From contig CAMWQW010000032.1 of assembly GCA_947176505.1 (NCBI GenBank), positions 1-38,004 on the forward strand: a stretch of 38,004 nucleotides of DNA, read 5' to 3'. Position numbers and translations under genes: made by a program. This stretch comes from an uncultured Lachnospiraceae bacterium. GTDB lineage: Bacteria > Bacillota > Clostridia > Lachnospirales > Lachnospiraceae. Every line of letters starts with the position of its first letter. The stretch's first letter is position 1. A model generated the notes under the pieces. That model was not told the DNA's origin, did no database searches, and worked only from the letters and a program-made list of their open reading frames with translations. Below, piece after piece: positions 16,272-24,426 of the stretch.

Positions 16272-19200
16272 CTATAATCGAATTTCTTCCCCCAGCTTAA
16301 AGGAATACAGCAGCCGTTCCGTATCCCGATATCCCGAAGCCTGTTCCAGCGCCTCCGCATAATAATCAAGCTGTACATGATAACGTCTCACCAATTCCTC
16401 CGCTGTCTCCACCGCATCCGTCTTATAGTCCAGAAGAACATATTTCCCATTTTCCTCAAAGAAAACGTCGATGATTCCCTGTATCAAAACAGTCTCTTCC
16501 TTCGGGAAATCACCGCTTAACCGACTCGCGGGAAGTCCCATCACAAAAGGTTGCTCCTTGTACAGTCTGCCTGCTCTGGCTGCCTCCCCCATTCGTAATG
16601 CCGTATCGGTCATCAAGAATTTTATAATCTTAAAGTTTGACACCACTGTATAATATTCTTCCGTCAGCCTTCCGTCACTTCGCATCTCTTCAAGCTGACT
16701 CTCCAGCAGCTTCGTGACAGCCGTCTCGTCCTTATTGACCTCTTTAGTCAATTTAGTGAAATCAAACAATTCCATTACTTTATGAAATGCGCTTCCTCGC
16801 ATGGAGCCGCTGACTCGCTCGTCTTTTTCCAGAAATCCGGGCAGATAAGGCACCACCGTCTCCTCCTCGTACATTTTGAAAGAGAAGTCGGTTTCTTCCT
16901 GCATTCCAGCCATCTTCAATTCTGACACTGTCGTCTTCGTATAAAGATTTCTCAGATTCTCATGTGGGTACTGATAAGTGAAACTATCTGACATATATGT
17001 CATAAGTGCATCGTCTACATCTTTGACCGCATCGGATAACAGAAGGCTGCGTTTTGCCTCTTCCATCCGTACGGTTTCTTCCAGCTTCTCCTCTACGGTA
17101 TCTTCCCAGCCGGAAAGTGAAACACGGACGCTCATACTCCATAAGTAAATCTCTTCGGAATTAACTTTGTGCCCCGGTTCCAGTCCGCACTCTTTATATA
17201 ATTCATCCATACATTGATTTCTGGCAAGCGCATACAGCAGCAAATCCAAGAAACTGCCACTGTCAATCAGTACATCATAAGGAAGGAGTGTCTCCTTCTT
17301 CTGTCGTAACGGCAGCAGCGACGTCATCGTCTTACTCACATCCTTCACAGTGCCGGTCAAAATCAGCTTTTCCTTAGCTCTGGTCATCGCCACATATAAA
17401 ATACGCATTTCTTCCGCCAGATTATCCGCCTTCATCTTCTCGGCAATAACATTTCTGCGTAAATCTCTTCCCCTGACGCGCATTGCCGGATTCACATAAT
17501 CTACACCGATTCCAGCGTCAATGTCAAGCACGAGCGACCCGCTTACGTCTCTGGTCTGAAAGCCTTTGGCAATCCCCGACACGAAGCAAACCGGAAACTC
17601 CAGTCCTTTACTCTTGTGAATGCTCATGATACGCACGACATCAGCATTTTCATCCTGCAGTCCTGCCTCTCCATAATCCACTTCATACTTCTCTAACTGT
17701 TCCATATACCGCAGGAAATGGTTCAGCCCGAAATAACTTGTATTCTCATAATCCGCCGCCTTGACAAGCAGCATCTCCACATTGGCGCGGCGTTTATTAC
17801 CCTCCGGCTTAACTGACACATAATCTAAATAACCCGTCTCCTGCAGAATCACCTGCAGAAGTTCCTGCACGGAAAGATATGCCGATAACTCACGGTAACG
17901 GTTGATATCCCCAATGAATTTCTGTATCTTTTCAGCCAGTTTATTTGAACGCTCCGGTTCGTCTTCCGATACCCCAAACTCCTTCACCGCATCATACAAA
18001 TATTTTTTGTTTGGAGCAGAAGAGCGGATTATGGCAATCTCCTCCTCGTCGAATCCGCCCAAATAAGAATGCATCACGCCATATAAGGGAATATCCTGCA
18101 AAGGATTATCCAGAGTCCTCAGAAAATGCAGAAGCTCCTGTACCTCGCTTGCCGCGAAATACCCTGTCCGCGAAGTCATGTGCACCGGAATTCCTTCCTC
18201 TTCCAATATCCGCTTGAACACTTCATCCCAGCCGGAAACAGTGCGGAGCAAAATTACGACATCCTTGTAAGCAAGCTTGCGAAGCCCACCGCTTTCTCTG
18301 TCAGTCACCTGAAAAGTACGCATTAACTCTTTAATCTTAAGTGCGATGCCATAAGCCTCCTGCTCCTTCGTCGAGATGTCCTCCGGCTTTTCACCTGTCT
18401 GATAGAGTAAAATCTCCGTATCATTCGGATTTTCTGTCTGCACATCGGCTTCCCCGTCTGCACTGCACACATCTTGCACCGGATAAACCGCTCCCGCATG
18501 AAGCGCCGCTAAATCATCATAGACGATACCTCCCACATCCTCACCCATAATCTGTTCAAATACCTTGTTTACACTGTTGAGCACTTCCTCACGGCTGCGA
18601 AAGTTCTGATGAAGATCGATTTTTTCGGCACATACTCCTCCTTCATCCGCCTGCTGCCCTGCATACGCCGCATATTTTTCCAAAAATAATTCCGGTCTTG
18701 CCAGACGGAATTTATAGATACTCTGCTTTACATCGCCTACCATAAAGCGGTTGTATCTGCCCTCGTCCTCACCTGAAATACATGACAGGATATATTCCTG
18801 CACCAGATTGCTGTCCTGATATTCGTCTATGAGTATCTCATGAAAGTAACTGCGGTATTCAAGCGCCGTTTCCGTCGGCACACAGCCGCCATCACCATCC
18901 TCCTCTTTCACCAAAATCTCTAATGCAAAATGCTCGATGTCATCGAAATCCAGAATATTCTTATCCCGCTTCTTCGCATCGAAGACTTTCTTAAATGTCA
19001 GTGTCAAATCCACCAGCGCTTCTACTGCCGCGCCGCATACTTCCATCTGTTTAAGAATCTGCTCTTTTGAACGAAAAAAGTATTTCTTCTGCAAATCTCC
19101 AAGCTGTTCCTTGACCTGCGTGCGAAGACTTTTTGCCATCTCACGCTTAATTGACGAAACCGTCTCGTCCTTTTTGGAAGAAAGTCTGTCGAAATGCAAT

Positions 19201-20033
19201 GCGCCAAAGGATGTATAGAGAATATCATAATCATCTCTTTCCTCACATCTGCGCAAGAGTCCCTCTGCCATCTCCTGTTCGCGTTCCAGCAGTTCTCCAT
19301 ACATATACGGGCCGTCCGGCTCACTGCACAGACGAACCGCCTCTGATAATTTGTCAATACATCCCTGCAAAATCAGCTTGGTCTGCCGCATCAAATCCGC
19401 CACCCACGGGATATTCTCGAAATCCGCCGCAACATTATAGTCCTGTTTCCGCTGTTCCAGCCACTTCTCCGGAAAAGGAGTGCTCATAGCAAAATCATAA
19501 AGCTTTAGTACAATCTCCTCCACCGCCGTATCCCTGCTGCCCATACTGAAATATTCCATGCAATTCAAGAACCCCGGTTCTTCTTCGGCATAGCACGCTT
19601 CCAACGTCTCCGCCAGCGCCTCCTGCCGCATCAGCTTTCCTTCCCCTTCCTCTGCAATGCGGAATCCGGGGTCTAAACCGATTGTGTGAAATTGGTTCCG
19701 GAGTACAAAAAGGCAGAAGCTGTCAATCGTCGTGATGCGCGCATTATGCAAAAGGGTCGTCTGCCTCTGCAAATGCTCATTCTCCGGGTCCGCCGCCAGT
19801 CTGTCAGCCAAAGCCCGGCTGATTCTCTCCCGCATCTCTGCCGCCGCCGCATTCGTGAATGTCACCACAAGCAGCCTGTCGATATCTACCGGCTGCTCGC
19901 TGTCGCTGACCATCCCTACAATCCGCTCCACTAACACCGCCGTCTTACCCGATCCTGCGGCTGCAGACACTAACAGATTCCGTCCCCTTGCGTCAATTAC
20001 TCTCTGCTGTTTTTCGGTAAACGTAATACCCAT
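16272..20033 (-). CDS. addA: ATP-dependent helicase/nuclease subunit A
   Basis: A roughly 1253-residue UvrD-like helicase with a C-terminal nuclease domain. With AddB it resects double-strand breaks for recombination. Seen are Walker A AAAGSGKT (24-31), the UvrD motif DEYQDSN, 'VGDVKQSIYKFR', 'IMSIHKSKGLEFPVCF' and 'RILYVAMTRAKEKL'. Near the C-terminus is the PD-(D/E)xK nuclease core 'VLLDYKTDAVE' followed by 'YHVQLDYYAEAL'. The start is set at ATG 20033, with GAGGTG just upstream; an ATG at 20045 overlaps the addB stop but has a poorer site. It is translated right after addB. Length and motifs are complete, so the enzyme should be active. Confidence 0.96.
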   Translation of the reverse strand: MGITFTEKQQRVIDARGRNLLVSAAAGSGKTAVLVERIVGMVSDSEQPVDIDRLLVVTFTNAAAAEMRERISRALADRLAADPENEHLQRQTTLLHNARITTIDSFCLFVLRNQFHTIGLDPGFRIAEEGEGKLMRQEALAETLEACYAEEEPGFLNCMEYFSMGSRDTAVEEIVLKLYDFAMSTPFPEKWLEQRKQDYNVAADFENIPWVADLMRQTKLILQGCIDKLSEAVRLCSEPDGPYMYGELLEREQEMAEGLLRRCEERDDYDILYTSFGALHFDRLSSKKDETVSSIKREMAKSLRTQVKEQLGDLQKKYFFRSKEQILKQMEVCGAAVEALVDLTLTFKKVFDAKKRDKNILDFDDIEHFALEILVKEEDGDGGCVPTETALEYRSYFHEILIDEYQDSNLVQEYILSCISGEDEGRYNRFMVGDVKQSIYKFRLARPELFLEKYAAYAGQQADEGGVCAEKIDLHQNFRSREEVLNSVNKVFEQIMGEDVGGIVYDDLAALHAGAVYPVQDVCSADGEADVQTENPNDTEILLYQTGEKPEDISTKEQEAYGIALKIKELMRTFQVTDRESGGLRKLAYKDVVILLRTVSGWDEVFKRILEEEGIPVHMTSRTGYFAASEVQELLHFLRTLDNPLQDIPLYGVMHSYLGGFDEEEIAIIRSSAPNKKYLYDAVKEFGVSEDEPERSNKLAEKIQKFIGDINRYRELSAYLSVQELLQVILQETGYLDYVSVKPEGNKRRANVEMLLVKAADYENTSYFGLNHFLRYMEQLEKYEVDYGEAGLQDENADVVRIMSIHKSKGLEFPVCFVSGIAKGFQTRDVSGSLVLDIDAGIGVDYVNPAMRVRGRDLRRNVIAEKMKADNLAEEMRILYVAMTRAKEKLILTGTVKDVSKTMTSLLPLRQKKETLLPYDVLIDSGSFLDLLLYALARNQCMDELYKECGLEPGHKVNSEEIYLWSMSVRVSLSGWEDTVEEKLEETVRMEEAKRSLLLSDAVKDVDDALMTYMSDSFTYQYPHENLRNLYTKTTVSELKMAGMQEETDFSFKMYEEETVVPYLPGFLEKDERVSGSMRGSAFHKVMELFDFTKLTKEVNKDETAVTKLLESQLEEMRSDGRLTEEYYTVVSNFKIIKFLMTDTALRMGEAARAGRLYKEQPFVMGLPASRLSGDFPKEETVLIQGIIDVFFEENGKYVLLDYKTDAVETAEELVRRYHVQLDYYAEALEQASGYRDTERLLYSFKLGEEIRL

Positions 20034-20041
20034 GTTACACC

Positions 20042-23000
20042 TCATTCACTGCCCAACTCTTCCCGCATCTTAGCTAGCGCGTCGTCTGCGCTCATCTTCG
20101 GCAGCCTGCGCATTCCGTATCCCTCAATTCTGCTGTCGTATCCGCACACGTTTCTATATGCACAGTAAGTACATGCCTGATTTGTGCCCTGCTCATACGG
20201 ATTGACCGATATGGTCCCCTCTAAGATGCCGCTTCCGATTTGCCTGATTTTGCGATTTACATAATCCGAAACCAACTGCATATCTTCCTCATTTATGACA
20301 CTCGAGTATGCGGAGAAAGAACCATCCTTTTTCCGCTCAAGCGGCAGGATTTTAGACTTATCCGTAAACTCTTTGTCGAGCAATCTGACAGCCTCGTCAC
20401 TTTCATTGACTAACCCGGTCATCCTAAGTTCCTGTAATAATTTATCATTAATCTGCTCCGGTGTCAGAGTATCACCGTCTTCCACCATAGGGTCAGCAAT
20501 ATGATAGTACAGCATAGCCGCCGGAACCACTTTTTTGTCCGGGTGCTTCTTCTGCTCCATCTCCACCGCCGCGTTCATATAGACCACCAACTGCAATTGC
20601 AGCCCATAGTAAAGCGCAGCCAAATCAAACTTACGCGTACCGGACTTATAATCTATAACTTTTACATAAACCTTGTCCTCTGCTTCACATGTATCTACTC
20701 TGTCGATTCGTCCGCGAAGACGCATCTTGTCCTGCTCATTCAAGGCAATGTTTAATGCGTCCAAATCCTCAATCATAGAAAAGGACATCTCAAACTGTTC
20801 CGGCACGAAATCCCCTTTCTTAAGCTGCGTCTGTAAAGTCAATACGGTGCGGGTCAATATTCTTGTCATCCGTCTAAGCAAATGTCGGTTGCGTGCGCTG
20901 CTGTACAGAATCGTCTCCTCATAAGCTGCCGCGTACGCCTCGATTGACGCTTCGACCATCCGCCGCGCCTCCCCTTCCGGAAAATCAAACCATGTATAAC
21001 CTTCTGCAGACAATCGCTGTGCAAATATCTCCAGCACACCGTGAAAAACATTTCCCATGTCCACATCCTCAAAGCTGTAATCACCACGCTCTCGAAGCTC
21101 CAGACCGTATTGCAGGAAATGACCGTAAGCGCAGGCGGCATATTTCTCCAGCCGGCTGACACTATTTAACAACATCCTGCCGTATAGGGCACGGGTTACC
21201 ACTTTAGACAGAGGTGTATCGCTGTATCGGTAGAAAGCCGTCCGGGTCAGACGATCCACCGTATCCTGATGCTCCATCCTGCTATGGTAACTATGATATA
21301 AAGTATACATTCTGCATCTTAATTCTTCCGGAAGCCTGCCGCCCGCATACTCCCGCAGCATATCCGCCATCATTCCGATACCGTCGGCACCGCACACAAG
21401 TTGTTCTTCTATAGAAGCATTCTCCGGCGCTTCCACCGTCAGAAACGGGTACATTTTCTTCAGCAAATCTATCAAGTAGGCAGGACGAAGACTCCTCCCG
21501 TCATTCCCGATTTTGGCATAGGACAAATACAGTTTTTCCGAAGGCTTCGTCATATTCAAGTACAGATACAGCCGCTGGATATACATCTGCTGTCTGGGAG
21601 ACGGCGCAAGCTCTAACTCAGATTCCCTTAAGAATTCCCTGTCGATATCCGAGATAATTCCGCCGTTTCCCGCCCCTTTCGGAATATTGCCATCGTTGAC
21701 TCCCAAGAAAAAGAGTACTTTGACCTGCTTTAAGCGCGTTCTCTCGATATCACCGACTAAAACGCGGTCCACATTTTGCGGAATTGTCCCCACACTGATT
21801 TCCGTCAGACCGGAATCCAAAATATCCGCAAACTCCCTGCGCTCCATTTCTTCCTCCGCAAGCAGGTCATATATCTGGTCAAGCAGGTCGACCACCATCG
21901 CATAAATCTGCCCGTATTCCTTGGCTCGCGCCAAGTCTCCCTGCTCTTTAAATTTCCGCTCATAATGTGACAACTTTTGCTGCAAATCATTCTGCACAAT
22001 AAAGTCATAAAGGGCGCGCACCATCTCTCCCGCAGTGCGGACAGGCGCGAGAAGCGGCGCAAGAAGCTCCATAAGCCTCTCCCTCATAGCATTGTAACAT
22101 TCCAACCGCTGCAGAGCTGCTTCTTCACCCTCTTTATCTTCTTCTTTGTATATAAAAATACTGTTCCAGCGCTTCTGTCCGCGGATACCGAATCTGCGCA
22201 CATAATTCTCCAGCCGGTCCACCTCTTCTACATCAAATCCGGTTAATCCGGTACGCAGATAATGAAAAACCGACTCGAAACTAAAATCCTGAAGCACAAT
22301 CTGTAACGCGCTTCTAATATATTCTGCAAAGGGATTGCGCAGAATCCCTCGTGTATGGTCCAAATAAATAGGAATACCGAACTTGGCAAACTCTTCCTCC
22401 GCCAGACTGCCGTAGACTTCCATATCACCGGTTACTACCGCAAAATCACGATAATACAGCTTTTCGGAATTGTGTAAGCCGCCCTCCGGTTTCGTGCCAT
22501 CCACCAAACCAACCGTTCCATGTTGTCTCATCATCAGCTTCCGAATCGCAATACACGTCTGCCTGATTTCTTCTTTCGGAGTCGACGCTTCATATATATG
22601 CACATTCTCCACCGGCTCCTCATAAACCTGCGACGAATAGCGAAACAAATTGCGCTCCAGATGAGACAGTTCCGCGTTCTGTGCAAACCGCGGCAGTCTG
22701 CCTGATATTCTGTCCCTGCACCACACCGGCTTTTCCTCCGGAACATCTATTTCTCCCGCCAGCTTTCGCAAGTCCGCCACTGTCTTCTTACTCAGATGAA
22801 AAAGTCTGTGCTCTCCGTCAAGCCGATACGGATTCTCCCTGTCATCAATGGTCACGGTCACAATGACTCTCTTGGTCAATCTAATCAGTTCCTGAATCAC
22901 ACGGTTCTGAATCGGTGTAAATCCGGTAAATCCATCGAAAATCACCACACTGTTTCTGATAATCCCGGACTTCGGCAGTGCTGCTCTAAGTCTGTCCAGC

Positions 23001-23539
23001 GTCTCTTCGGTGGTGATAAACTTATCATGGATATAGTCCAAAAACGCCTGATACAGCACCCCGATATCCTGCAATTTATAATAAAGCGCACCTCGGGAGC
23101 GGGCATACTCGGTCAGCTTCTCCATCTCCGGCAATCCGATACCGTACTGCATAAATTCCGAAATCGCGGACTTTACCTCATGGATATAGCCAATCTTATG
23201 GAGATGTGTACCCATAACCTGAAGCCTGTCCATACACTGTCCCGCCACATTACGAAGCACAAGGCTCTTACCGGTATCGTCAAGAACCAGTACATCTTCA
23301 TAACCCACTTCCTCCAAGATACGGTGAGTGAGCCTTCCGAAGCTTAGGACGTCTATATTCATGATAATGTGACGGGGATGTTCCACCACCAGATCCATCT
23401 GTGTCTGCATGGTGAACTGATCGGGTACAATCAGCAGATAATCCGTATGTGGATTTAACTGTGATGACCGTATGATGTCTTCATGAAGTTTCTGACTTTT
23501 GCCGGAGCCGGAAGCTCCGAAATAAAATTGAAGTGACAC
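20042..23539 (-). CDS. addB: ATP-dependent nuclease subunit B
   Basis: A 1165-residue partner of AddA. Walker A GASGSGKS is at residues 8-15, followed by a helicase-like region. The C-terminal nuclease domain carries 'VIDYKSGTRKFD' and 'LQLQLVVYMNAA'. An iron-sulphur cluster is indicated by an early Cys in 'YAACAYGHF' and a late CTYCAYRNVC group. Together they pin the nuclease domain as in Bacillus AddB, which reads Chi and cuts the 5' strand. The start codon is GTG at 23539. Its AGAGAGGA ribosome-binding site lies within a long inverted repeat. The stop codon is a few bases before addA. Both genes form one operon. Confidence 0.96.
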   Translation of the reverse strand: MSLQFYFGASGSGKSQKLHEDIIRSSQLNPHTDYLLIVPDQFTMQTQMDLVVEHPRHIIMNIDVLSFGRLTHRILEEVGYEDVLVLDDTGKSLVLRNVAGQCMDRLQVMGTHLHKIGYIHEVKSAISEFMQYGIGLPEMEKLTEYARSRGALYYKLQDIGVLYQAFLDYIHDKFITTEETLDRLRAALPKSGIIRNSVVIFDGFTGFTPIQNRVIQELIRLTKRVIVTVTIDDRENPYRLDGEHRLFHLSKKTVADLRKLAGEIDVPEEKPVWCRDRISGRLPRFAQNAELSHLERNLFRYSSQVYEEPVENVHIYEASTPKEEIRQTCIAIRKLMMRQHGTVGLVDGTKPEGGLHNSEKLYYRDFAVVTGDMEVYGSLAEEEFAKFGIPIYLDHTRGILRNPFAEYIRSALQIVLQDFSFESVFHYLRTGLTGFDVEEVDRLENYVRRFGIRGQKRWNSIFIYKEEDKEGEEAALQRLECYNAMRERLMELLAPLLAPVRTAGEMVRALYDFIVQNDLQQKLSHYERKFKEQGDLARAKEYGQIYAMVVDLLDQIYDLLAEEEMERREFADILDSGLTEISVGTIPQNVDRVLVGDIERTRLKQVKVLFFLGVNDGNIPKGAGNGGIISDIDREFLRESELELAPSPRQQMYIQRLYLYLNMTKPSEKLYLSYAKIGNDGRSLRPAYLIDLLKKMYPFLTVEAPENASIEEQLVCGADGIGMMADMLREYAGGRLPEELRCRMYTLYHSYHSRMEHQDTVDRLTRTAFYRYSDTPLSKVVTRALYGRMLLNSVSRLEKYAACAYGHFLQYGLELRERGDYSFEDVDMGNVFHGVLEIFAQRLSAEGYTWFDFPEGEARRMVEASIEAYAAAYEETILYSSARNRHLLRRMTRILTRTVLTLQTQLKKGDFVPEQFEMSFSMIEDLDALNIALNEQDKMRLRGRIDRVDTCEAEDKVYVKVIDYKSGTRKFDLAALYYGLQLQLVVYMNAAVEMEQKKHPDKKVVPAAMLYYHIADPMVEDGDTLTPEQINDKLLQELRMTGLVNESDEAVRLLDKEFTDKSKILPLERKKDGSFSAYSSVINEEDMQLVSDYVNRKIRQIGSGILEGTISVNPYEQGTNQACTYCAYRNVCGYDSRIEGYGMRRLPKMSADDALAKMREELGSE

Positions 23540-23546
23540 TTACTTG

Positions 23547-23588
23547 TCCTCTCTTGTGGTACTGTTACTATGATACCACAAGAGAGGA
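23547..23588 (-). promoter_or_regulatory. 15-bp inverted repeat that buries the addB ribosome-binding site
   Basis: Bases 23547-23561 and 23574-23588 are perfectly complementary over 15 bp, with a 12-nt loop. On the minus strand the 3' arm ends in AGAGAGGA, the only good ribosome-binding sequence, 7 nt before the GTG start of addB. In the folded mRNA this site would be fully paired. No T-run follows, so it is not an ordinary terminator. It could instead be a DNA operator. Confidence 0.6.
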
Positions 23589-23699
23589 TAATTATCTATC
23601 TCTTTATCATCTCATGTTTATCCCTCATGTTTGTACTGCATGGCAATGAAGATATCATCTCCCTGTGCACTACTATTGCAGGCGCTCTATGAACAGCGC

Positions 23700-24332
23700 T
23701 TATGCATGTCCCATCCACTCTACAATATCCGCCCACGCTTCTTCGTCAATCTCCTCATCACGAAACAGTTTCTTCTTATCCTCATCGGTAATCTTGCGGA
23801 TGACTCTGCACGGATTACCTGCTGCAATGCTCCAATCGGGGATATCCTTTGTCACCACGCTGCCTGCACCGATGACCACATTGTCACCGATATGTACGCC
23901 GGGGCAGACTACCGTATTGCCGCCAAGCCATACATTGTCGCCAATGGTTACCTCTTTGCCGTACTCATAACCAGAGTTTCGGCTCACCGGATGCACCGGA
24001 TGTCCTGCAGTATAGACTGCCACGTTGGGAGCCATCTGACAGTTGTCGCCAATCTTAATCTTCGCCACGTCTAAAAGTGTGCAGTTATAGTTGGCAAAAA
24101 AGTTCTTACCCACTTCAATATGTTTCCCGTAATCGCAGTAAAACGGCGGATTCACAAAAGCATCCTCTGATTTCCCAAAAAGCTCTTTTACTACCTCTCT
24201 GATTCCCGCACGATCGGCACGGTCCATAAAATTCAGCTTTTGCAAAATTTTCCTGCATTCCGCCATTTCTTCAGCGACATTGTCATCCGCAATATATGCT
24301 AATTGTGCATCTCTGCGCGCTTTGTTTGTCAT
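23700..24332 (-). CDS. Sugar O-acetyltransferase, maltose/galactoside type (left-handed beta-helix)
   Basis: A roughly 210-residue hexapeptide-repeat enzyme that moves an acetyl group from acetyl-CoA to a sugar hydroxyl. The N-terminal helical Mac domain covers about residues 1-55. Hexapeptide repeats follow, with the active-site His in 'YTAGHPVHP', and then 'IGDNVWLGGNTVVCPGVHIG' and 'IAAGNPCRVIRKI' near the end. This is the Maa/LacA family. Start: an ATG at 24332 is preferred, since AAAGGA lies 11 nt before it; the ATG at 24344 touches that site. It follows the GH3 gene by about 95 bases on the same strand, so both may act on the same saccharides, for example to detoxify excess sugar. Confidence 0.9.
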   Translation of the reverse strand: MTNKARRDAQLAYIADDNVAEEMAECRKILQKLNFMDRADRAGIREVVKELFGKSEDAFVNPPFYCDYGKHIEVGKNFFANYNCTLLDVAKIKIGDNCQMAPNVAVYTAGHPVHPVSRNSGYEYGKEVTIGDNVWLGGNTVVCPGVHIGDNVVIGAGSVVTKDIPDWSIAAGNPCRVIRKITDEDKKKLFRDEEIDEEAWADIVEWMGHA

Positions 24333-24426
24333 CTCTGTCCGCATCCTTTCTATTTCATTCTATTCTTTTTCCATTTTTCTATCCTTTTCTATGAGCTCTA
24401 TCCGCCGGCTACTGTCCACACATTCT

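Noticed and set aside
22796..23347. Antisense open frame of 183 codons inside addB
   Set aside because: It is a shadow of the addB coding frame; no ribosome-binding site or domain is seen.
23540..23640. LexA (SOS) box before addB
   Set aside because: No CGAAC-N4-GTTCG-like sequence is present; the inverted repeat there is of a different type.
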